Assembly: GCA_035518875.1 (NCBI GenBank)
Contig: DATIXD010000118.1
Location: forward strand, 1 to 8,017
Length of the DNA: 8,017 bases
Reading direction: 5' to 3'
From: DATIXD01 sp035518875
Lineage (GTDB): Bacteria; Pseudomonadota; Gammaproteobacteria; Methylococcales; Methylococcaceae
Shown: positions 1 through 4,609 of the stretch, one piece after another
Layout of the letters: every line of letters starts with the position of its first letter
Numbering within the stretch: the first letter of the stretch is position 1
Program-made: the position numbers and the translations under genes
The notes under the pieces: model-generated
Database searches by the model: none
What the model was told of the DNA's origin: nothing
The model's input: only the letters and a program-made list of their open reading frames with translations

Positions 1-1698
1 AATTCGGACCAGGCCGCACGACATGTACAGCCATACGGAGCCGTCGTCGCCGCGCGTCCGCCAGTGCACGACGTCACAGGGCAGCCCGTTCTTGCTGCTC
101 AAAGTCTGAATCCGCCCCTGCCGGATCACGCTAAGCCCACCCTCCGTTGCGGCCCACAGAGCGTCGGTCCGGCCGAGCTGGACATCCGCCACGTGCTCTC
201 CACCGAGACCGTTCGCGCGCGTGTACCTCGCACGCACTTGCCCATCCTGCAAATAAGCCAAGCCCGAATAAAACCCGAGCCACAGTCCCCCGCGTTTGCG
301 ATCCACGGCCAGAGCTCCGGCTCTTCCATCGCTTCCCAGTTGGGGCCACGGGAACTCTTCGGCCAGGCGACCGGAAATGAAGTGCAAAAGACCTCGTTTT
401 TGCGACACCCACAAGTGCTCCGCATCTCCGGTTATGGCCGCGTCAGAGCCCAATGCCCGGTCGACGGTAACAAACCTGCCGGCTTCGAAGCGCGCCAAGC
501 CGCCGCGGGTTGCCACCCAGAGCCCCCCGCCATCATCCTCGAACAGGGATGTAGTGAGGTCGTCAGGGAGCCCGTCGGCCTTCCGGAAGGTCGACACTCG
601 TCCATCCTTCCACCGGTCCAGCCCATTGAGACCTGAAAGCCAGACGCTTCCATCCCTCGCGACCAGAACGGAATATGCCCGATCGCTCGACAAGCCCTGC
701 TTACTGGAGATGGTGATCACAGGCAACTCTCGAAAGCGGTCGAGACCTTCAGTCGTTGCCGCCCAGATATTACCCTCGCGATCCTCAAAGACGCTCAAGA
801 TCGCGTCGCTCGACAGTCCGTCCGTGCGTGAAAACACGTCGGTCCGGCCTTGGTGTACATGGATCAGCCCGTGACCGTAGGTTGCAATCCAGAGGCCGCC
901 ATCCCGGTCGCGGAGCAGGCGATATGCGGCCGCTGACGCCGCTGCCGGCGGATAAGGCTCGATCTTCCCGCTGACGAGTTGCCGGACGCCGCCCATGACT
1001 GCCATCAGTAGTTTTCCGTCGTCGCCCTGGACGATCGACTGGATCTCTGTAGGCGAACTCGCGTAACGTTTGGGCGGATCGGGTTTGAAGCGCCAAAGGC
1101 CTCTAGAATCGCCGGCCCAGAGGTTGCCCGTCGCATCCTCATAAAGGGAAAAGACACCACTGCCGAAAGAGCCGTCCTCTCCGTAGCAGTGCGTTTGGCG
1201 GCCGCGTATCGAGCACAGCCGGCCGGTAGCGCCTACGACGCCAACCCACAGTTCCCCGCCACGATCCTCCAGAATCGACAGTACGTCCTTGCCGTCGAAT
1301 TCGGGGCACCTGGTGAGCCTGGCGCCGTTCCAACTGGCGAGGCCGGTCTGCGTTCCAATCCACAGCGTTCCGTCTCGCGCCGCGAACAATGCCCGGACGA
1401 AGCTGCCTGGCAACACCTGAGGTCCCGGAGGCGACCACGGAACAGCTTGAATGCCATCGAAACGCAGCAGCCCGAACTCCGTCCCCAGCCACAGGTAGCC
1501 ATCGGGCGTTTGGGCGATTGCATTGATTACGCCCTTGGAAAATCCTTCGCGAATGGCCCAAGTCTTATGGGCGTATTGATCGATATCGAGGGCCGGGTTC
1601 AGGGCGAACGCAGGTAGGCATGCCAGCAGCAGCCCCAACAGGAGGCGTCCTGTTGGGCCCCGGCGCCTCCAGGCGGAAGTAGCGTTCGCACGGTCCAC
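1..1698 (-). CDS. Secreted two-component-regulator beta-propeller protein (N-terminal 566 residues; 3' end beyond the window)
   Basis: The frame is open without interruption from the left edge to GTG 1698; an in-frame TAA lies at 1710-1708. The N-terminus has Arg-rich residues, then a hydrophobic LLLGLLLACLPAFA signal segment; LLAC could also be a lipobox. Next comes LNPALDIDQYAHKTW, a typical acidobacterial opening. About 13 Reg_prop blades follow, for example GYLWLGTEFGLLRFDG (from residue 67), GTLWIGTQTGLASWNG, GGLWIATYGHGLIHVHQG, GNIWAATTEGLDRFRE and GGLWVATRGGLARFEAG, with 'SVFEDREGN'-type linkers. Known relatives are about 900-1000 residues: two seven-bladed propellers, a Y_Y_Y domain, then a histidine kinase, GGDEF or other output domain. 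That output half is outside the window, so kinase versus cyclase cannot be decided. The start is uncertain: GTG 1698 has no clear Shine-Dalgarno, but it is the only start giving a complete signal peptide. It lies downstream of the lasso precursor on the same strand, separated by a strong hairpin, so independent transcription is likely. Confidence 0.9.
   Translation of the reverse strand, partial: MDRANATSAWRRRGPTGRLLLGLLLACLPAFALNPALDIDQYAHKTWAIREGFSKGVINAIAQTPDGYLWLGTEFGLLRFDGIQAVPWSPPGPQVLPGSFVRALFAARDGTLWIGTQTGLASWNGARLTRCPEFDGKDVLSILEDRGGELWVGVVGATGRLCSIRGRQTHCYGEDGSFGSGVFSLYEDATGNLWAGDSRGLWRFKPDPPKRYASSPTEIQSIVQGDDGKLLMAVMGGVRQLVSGKIEPYPPAAASAAAYRLLRDRDGGLWIATYGHGLIHVHQGRTDVFSRTDGLSSDAILSVFEDREGNIWAATTEGLDRFRELPVITISSKQGLSSDRAYSVLVARDGSVWLSGLNGLDRWKDGRVSTFRKADGLPDDLTTSLFEDDGGGLWVATRGGLARFEAGRFVTVDRALGSDAAITGDAEHLWVSQKRGLLHFISGRLAEEFPWPQLGSDGRAGALAVDRKRGGLWLGFYSGLAYLQDGQVRARYTRANGLGGEHVADVQLGRTDALWAATEGGLSVIRQGRIQTLSSKNGLPCDVVHWRTRGDDGSVWLYMSCGLVRI
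1634..1657 (-). repeat. Perfect 10-bp inverted repeat in the signal-peptide region of the propeller gene
   Basis: CCCAACAGGA (1634-1643) and TCCTGTTGGG (1648-1657) are exact reverse complements around a 4-base GGCG loop. The hairpin falls about 14 codons after the proposed GTG start and encodes part of the n/h-region boundary of the signal peptide. It could slow or gate translation, or be a protein-binding dyad. It could equally be chance in GC-rich DNA. Confidence 0.5.
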
Positions 1699-1747
1699 TA
1701 AACATGATTATCACGTAGCAGACCGCTTGGCACCGCGAAAGTTCGAG

Positions 1748-1788
1748 TCCCTGCGGTCGCGGATTGCGCTCTTCCGCGACCGCAGGGA
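1748..1788 (-). terminator. 16-bp hairpin directly after the lasso precursor gene
   Basis: Positions 1748-1763 and 1773-1788 are perfect reverse complements (core CCCTGCGGTCGCGG / CCGCGACCGCAGGG) around a 9-nt loop. The stem begins 8 nt past the precursor stop codon on the minus strand. The stem is very GC-rich, but no U-tract follows on the minus strand (the next bases are CTCGAACTTTC). It is therefore not a textbook intrinsic terminator. It may stop transcription poorly, protect the 3' end of the precursor mRNA from exonucleases, or reduce read-through into the propeller gene. Confidence 0.6.
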
Positions 1789-1796
1789 ACGGCGGA

Positions 1797-1931
1797 TTAG
1801 TCCTGCTCGAATTCGAAATCCAGGCCACCGTACTCAAACGTATCGCCGTCGTTGCCAGCGCCGCCGAGTCCGAGCACCACGTCGTCGGCGCGGCCGATCA
1901 ATGTCAGTTCGGGAGCTTCCATCTCTTTCAT
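1797..1931 (-). CDS. Lasso peptide precursor (A gene), 44 residues
   Basis: A 44-codon ORF runs ATG 1931 to TAA 1797, too short for usual gene-calling cut-offs. Residues 1-20 (MKEMEAPELTLIGRADDVVL) form the leader. It matches the lasso leader pattern P-x-L-x3-G-x5-T-x-G in spacing: Pro7, Leu9, Gly13, Val19 (normally Thr) and Gly21. Met4 sits where Tyr is usual. The predicted core is residues 21-44, starting GLGGAGND and ending GGLDFEFEQD. Asp28 at core position 8 is the likely macrolactam acceptor for the Gly21 amine. The core has seven acidic residues (four Asp, three Glu), no Lys, Arg or Cys, and four aromatic residues. It begins 42 nt after the stop of the C gene with a very strong RBS and ends the operon. 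Less likely alternatives are a core start at Gly23 (Asp30 as residue 8) or Gly24 (Asp30 as residue 7). That this is a lasso precursor rests on the leader motif plus the adjacent B1-B2-C genes. Confidence 0.88.
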   Translation of the reverse strand: MKEMEAPELTLIGRADDVVLGLGGAGNDGDTFEYGGLDFEFEQD

Positions 1932-1938
1932 TCCATCC

Positions 1939-1947
1939 ACCTCCTTT
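1939..1947 (-). promoter_or_regulatory. Very strong ribosome binding site of the precursor gene
   Basis: The minus strand reads AAAGGAGGT, then 7 nt, then the precursor ATG. This is almost fully complementary to the 16S anti-Shine-Dalgarno and is the best RBS in the window. It confirms ATG 1931 over the out-of-frame ATG at 1936, which is followed at once by GAA TGA. The strength fits the need to make more substrate than enzyme from one operon mRNA. Confidence 0.85.
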
Positions 1948-1973
1948 CTTATGGATTCAAGTTCAAAACTGTT

Positions 1974-3710
1974 CTAGGCAGCCCGCGTCCCAGTTTCACC
2001 GGCGTGCGCCGGCTGGCGGTTACGCAGCCAGAATTCGAGAAGCACAATCTGCCGCAACTGAGTCTCGTTGCAGTCCACCCCGGCAGTGAGGCGCTCCAGA
2101 CGGGACACGAAGCTCGTCCGGTCCACGAAACCGCGTTCCACGACGAGCAGGGTTCGCGTCCGCAACAGTTCCTGCACCATCGGCAGCAGTGCTTCGTGCC
2201 AGGGCGCGCCGAAGAGGCCCTTCGATCGCCGCTTGCGCAGCTTCGGCGGCCAAAGATCCGACAGAGCACGGCGCATCAGGCGCCGTGGCTCGCCTGGACC
2301 ACAGAGCACATCGGCCGGAACCGCCATCAGAAATTCCACGAGCGGCCGGTGGGCGAAAGGATGTGTGTAGTCCAGATGTTGCATGCTCTCCGGCGCCTGC
2401 AAGGATCGCAGTTCGAGCATCATCGAGAGAGATCGAAAGTATTTCCGCCGCTCCGGGGGCGCTTGCATCCATGCTCTGGAGAAGATGCCCGCCGCTTCGC
2501 CATCGCCCGTATTCCCGCGGAACTTCGGGGCGAGCGAAGTCTCTAAGCTCCTGGGAGCGTACGACCCGTCCTGTTGCGCGTAAATCGCAGCCGGCGATAG
2601 GGCCGCCGGCAGAGCCGCCCGGAATGCCCGCCACAGAGTCGAATAGATGGGAAGCCCAAGAACCTTACTCCACGCCAGCGCCTCATGGCACGCCCGGCCG
2701 AGCCGCAAGCGCCGGACGTGCGCGGCCACTTGAAGGCTGTCATCGAACCAATTCCCCGTCACGAGGTCGCCGTTTCGTCCGGTCAAAAACACCTTCGCGC
2801 CAAACTCGTACGCGGTGTCTGCCACGGCGCTCCGCAACGGCTCAAATCCTGCCGGCAGTGCTTTACCTGTTTGTGCCGCACTGATCAACGGGTTGGTGTG
2901 GGTCGAGAGGTGCGCTCGCTCGGTTCCACAGTAGGATTCGACTTCCCGAATGAAGCTCTCGTCTATAGAGTTGCGCCACAGATAGCTGACCGTCACCAGG
3001 CGTGGCGCGGGTACGGCGCGATCGCGGATCAGTTGATTGGCCATCGAGACCACCGAGGAGGAATCGAGTCCTCCGCTCAACTCGGCAAGCACCGGGGAAC
3101 CGGTCTGTAGTCGGACGGCAACCGCTTCGCGGAAGAGCGCGCGAAGCTGCTCCTCGTACCGGTGGTCGCTCTCATACCGGATCTCGTCCCCCACCGGCAG
3201 TGTCCAGAACGGCCGAATGGTTGTGCCGCGTAGCGTGACGCATACCGCGTGCCCGGCCGGCACGGAATAGATGCCCTTGTAGGGAGTATGGTTGGGGCAT
3301 CCGCCCATCGTCAGGAACCCGGCGACGTATTGCTCGTCAAGCTCGGAGATGCCCGTCTCGTCCACCAGGGACTCCAGGCGGCTCGACCAGAGCACATTGC
3401 CGCCTCGCACGTGATAGTAGAGCGGCCGCACGCCGGCGTAGTCGCTGGCGAGGATCACAGCGCCGGTTGTCCGGTCGCGAATCACCGCGCTCCAATCCCC
3501 GACCAGGTGTACCAGGCCATCGGTTCCCCACCGTTCGTAGGCGGCCAGCGCCAATGCCGCCTCGCTGCCATTGCCTCGCAACGGCTCACCCACGTTCAGA
3601 CGCAGATCGTCGCGATTATCCAGGCGGCCGTCCCAGTGGAGAATCTGGAGCGTCTGATTCGGCGTGGGGAACTGGCTGATGCAGATCGGTTGAGTTCGTG
3701 TCGTGACCAT
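1974..3710 (-). CDS. Lasso peptide macrolactam synthetase (C protein, asparagine-synthetase-like), 578 residues
   Basis: ATP-dependent enzyme expected to adenylate the core Asp side chain and close the ring with the N-terminal Gly amine. Residues 1 to about 170 form the degenerate class-II glutaminase domain: HWDGRLDNRDDL near 25-36, then GDWSAVIRDRTTG and RPLYYH. The N-terminal catalytic Cys of true Asn synthetases is absent, as in McjC-type enzymes. The synthetase domain begins near 185, with the PP-loop ATP site SGGLDSS at 212-218. FLTGRNGDL follows near 308, where many relatives have a GGD motif, and HPFAHRPLVEFLMAVP lies near 450. Length is normal for the family. ATG 3710 is preferred over ATG 3716: GGGAG is 6 nt before the former but touches the latter. 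B2 ends only 10 nt upstream and the precursor begins 42 nt downstream, so the gene is part of one transcription unit. A primary-metabolism AsnB is unlikely given these neighbours and the missing Cys. Confidence 0.93.
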   Translation of the reverse strand: MVTTRTQPICISQFPTPNQTLQILHWDGRLDNRDDLRLNVGEPLRGNGSEAALALAAYERWGTDGLVHLVGDWSAVIRDRTTGAVILASDYAGVRPLYYHVRGGNVLWSSRLESLVDETGISELDEQYVAGFLTMGGCPNHTPYKGIYSVPAGHAVCVTLRGTTIRPFWTLPVGDEIRYESDHRYEEQLRALFREAVAVRLQTGSPVLAELSGGLDSSSVVSMANQLIRDRAVPAPRLVTVSYLWRNSIDESFIREVESYCGTERAHLSTHTNPLISAAQTGKALPAGFEPLRSAVADTAYEFGAKVFLTGRNGDLVTGNWFDDSLQVAAHVRRLRLGRACHEALAWSKVLGLPIYSTLWRAFRAALPAALSPAAIYAQQDGSYAPRSLETSLAPKFRGNTGDGEAAGIFSRAWMQAPPERRKYFRSLSMMLELRSLQAPESMQHLDYTHPFAHRPLVEFLMAVPADVLCGPGEPRRLMRRALSDLWPPKLRKRRSKGLFGAPWHEALLPMVQELLRTRTLLVVERGFVDRTSFVSRLERLTAGVDCNETQLRQIVLLEFWLRNRQPAHAGETGTRAA

Positions 3711-3716
3711 GTCCAT

Positions 3717-3721
3717 CTCCC
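3717..3721 (-). promoter_or_regulatory. Ribosome binding site that decides the start of the C gene
   Basis: GGGAG on the minus strand overlaps the B2 stop region. It is 6 nt from ATG 3710 and 0 nt from ATG 3716, so translation most likely starts at 3710 with MVTTRTQ. Confidence 0.6.
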
Positions 3722-4113
3722 TATACGGTGCAAAGCACGCGCATCCGGCTCTGATACGCAGCAGAGCTGTTCACCACGCGGCCATCCACTTCCACCCAGG
3801 CGTGCGACAGGAACGGGGCAGGACGGTAACCGATCACGAGCTTTGCGGCGATGCCATACTTGCGGAGGAGCCGGACGGCGCAGGCCGATCGCTGGAGGCA
3901 TAGGACCGGCTTCCAATAGAAACAGGTGGCCAGCAGGACGGCGTCGCAAATCGCCTGCTGAATCTCCGGCGAGGGCGTTTGCTTCGCGGGATGCTGCCGC
4001 TTTAAGCGCCGCCGAATCGAGGAGAAGCCTCGCAGAGCAACAATCGTTTCGTAACGCGCGAGCTCCCACAGCGCGCGGAAGAACAGCCAGCTATATCGCA
4101 ATCCCCGGTTCAC
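3721..4113 (-). CDS. Lasso leader peptidase (B2 protein, transglutaminase-like cysteine protease), 130 residues
   Basis: Predicted to remove the leader after Leu20 of the precursor, working with B1. The C-terminal half matches the stand-alone B2 pattern: KPVLCLQRSACAVRLLRKYGI with nucleophile Cys72, then IGYRPAPFLSHAWVEVDGRVVN with His104. Family members usually continue 'VND', giving the third triad residue 12 positions after His. Here the sequence is VNSSAAY, so Ser116 occupies the Asp place (AAC AGC TCT on the minus strand). Residues 1-65 are mostly helical-looking and contain WLFFRALWELARY. The start is GTG 4113, overlapping the B1 stop codon by 4 nt (GTGA), with GGAGG 5 nt upstream. This is typical translational coupling. 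The 130-residue length fits split B2 proteins; the fused McjB type is longer and carries the B1 domain too. Confidence 0.9.
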   Translation of the reverse strand: MNRGLRYSWLFFRALWELARYETIVALRGFSSIRRRLKRQHPAKQTPSPEIQQAICDAVLLATCFYWKPVLCLQRSACAVRLLRKYGIAAKLVIGYRPAPFLSHAWVEVDGRVVNSSAAYQSRMRVLCTV

Positions 4114-4406
4114 GCGGCCCTCCGTTCGATGAGCCCATTTCCCCGGAGCTGCTCGGTAAATCGGACCGTATGATTGCGGGCCGTTGTCAACTCGACCTGG
4201 AAATCGGTATGGAGTCCTTCGGCGATGGCTTCCAGCGAGAGCCGCTGTTCGATGCCGCGCCAGATGTAGGCGCCCGCGGGGCCGGAGCTGTAGAGGCGGC
4301 CTTTGCGGTTATCGAGAATGACGACTCCGTCGTCATGGAAGGACGCGACGGCCTCTGGGTTAATCTGAAGTACAGAATCTTGAATTCTGTTTTTTGCAGG
4401 AGTCAT
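4110..4406 (-). CDS. Lasso RiPP recognition element protein (B1, PqqD-like), 98 residues
   Basis: Small winged-helix protein of the PqqD/RRE family, expected to bind the precursor leader (Pro7, Leu9, Gly13 motif) and deliver it to B2. Residues 19-45 show the family hallmark: AVASFHDDGVVILDNRKGRL followed by YSSGPAGAYIW. Next come a helical segment with LSLEAIAEGLHTDFQ (57-70) and a final helix ending in LRGNGLIERRAA. The frame is open further upstream (to 4544), but residues before ATG 4406 are Cys/Pro-rich and unlike the family. ATG 4406 gives the expected size; GTG 4415 is also possible. It is the first gene of the operon, and its last bases overlap the B2 start. I see no convincing sigma-70 promoter for it in 4407-4609. 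Confidence 0.88.
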   Translation of the reverse strand: MTPAKNRIQDSVLQINPEAVASFHDDGVVILDNRKGRLYSSGPAGAYIWRGIEQRLSLEAIAEGLHTDFQVELTTARNHTVRFTEQLRGNGLIERRAA

Positions 4407-4552
4407 TACTGTCACTCGTTCAGAAATTACCTTTCCAGGATCACGTGAACAGCCCGAATGCGGAAGACACATGCAGGGGATATCGGAGTGGCAAAATGCG
4501 GGCGCGGCCGGCTGCCCGTTAGGTGCGGTGGCCTGTTGGAGCAATTCTCATC

Positions 4553-4589
4553 TCGGCAAATCCCCCAAAGGTGGGGTGCGAGTTGCCGA
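4553..4589. promoter_or_regulatory. Candidate operator dyad upstream of the TonB receptor promoter
   Basis: TCGGCAA (4553-4559) and TTGCCGA (4583-4589) are exact reverse complements with half-site centres 30 bp apart, close to three helical turns. They sit just upstream of the -10 box, over the -35 region. A second, overlapping dyad, CCGAAT (4586-4591) and ATTCGG (4603-4608), brackets the -10 box itself. Such symmetry is common for dimeric regulators, but 6-7 bp arms can occur by chance. Confidence 0.35.
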
Positions 4590-4598
4590 ATGCCGCCG

Positions 4599-4604
4599 TA
4601 TAAT
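4599..4604 (+). promoter_or_regulatory. Perfect -10 box placed for a leaderless transcript of the TonB receptor gene
   Basis: TATAAT lies at 4599-4604 and the ATG begins at 4610, only 5 nt later. Transcription normally starts about 6-8 nt after a -10 box, so the mRNA would begin at or next to the start codon. No Shine-Dalgarno sequence precedes the ATG, in agreement. A -35 hexamer at the usual distance (4576-4581) is not recognisable, so an activator may be needed. Confidence 0.6.
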
Positions 4605-4609
4605 TCGGT

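Larger units (their letters stand above)
4407..4609. other. Divergent intergenic region between the lasso operon and the TonB receptor gene
   Basis: This 203-bp stretch must hold the promoters of both divergent units. On the plus side it has a perfect -10 box and two nested dyads (listed separately). On the minus side the best hexamers, such as TTGCCA with TGTGTC 17 nt later, match the consensus poorly. An 8-bp palindrome TCACGTGA lies at 4441-4448. No coding sequence is convincing here. Confidence 0.6.

Noticed and set aside
64..874. Plus-strand open frames at 64-636 and 296-874
   Set aside because: They are shadows of the propeller gene, whose minus-strand frame shows regular blade repeats throughout.
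1727..1762. tRNA-like GTTCGAGTCCC (T-arm signature) near the hairpin
   Set aside because: The flanking 5-base arms do not pair, and no acceptor, D-arm or anticodon stem can be drawn, so there is no tRNA gene or clear tRNA remnant. The CCCTGCGG part belongs to the 16-bp hairpin.
1797..1931. Reading the 44-residue ORF as a fragment of an RTX-type calcium-binding protein
   Set aside because: Only one GGxGxD-like unit is present, it has its own strong RBS, start and stop, the upstream part matches a lasso leader, and it sits directly behind lasso B1-B2-C genes.
1932..1990. Internal promoter for the precursor gene (TAGAAC, 17 nt, CATAAG on the minus strand)
   Set aside because: Both hexamers match the consensus poorly (about 3 of 6 and 4 of 6); co-transcription with C is the simpler reading.
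1764..2546. Plus-strand open frame of 260 codons opposite the C and precursor genes (similar: 3249-4448 plus strand)
   Set aside because: No recognisable domain, and low-complexity Arg/His/Pro-rich composition typical of the antisense of GC-rich genes. The minus strand encodes clear lasso proteins.
4372..4397. ACAGAAT/ATTCTGT inverted repeat followed by a T-run on the plus strand, like an intrinsic terminator
   Set aside because: The stem is 7 bp and AT-rich, it lies inside the first codons of B1, and no plus-strand gene ends there. Most likely chance, though a role in B1 translation cannot be excluded.
4407..4544. Longer B1 protein starting at 4544
   Set aside because: The extra 46 residues are rich in Cys and Pro, unlike PqqD-type proteins, and would fill the divergent promoter region.
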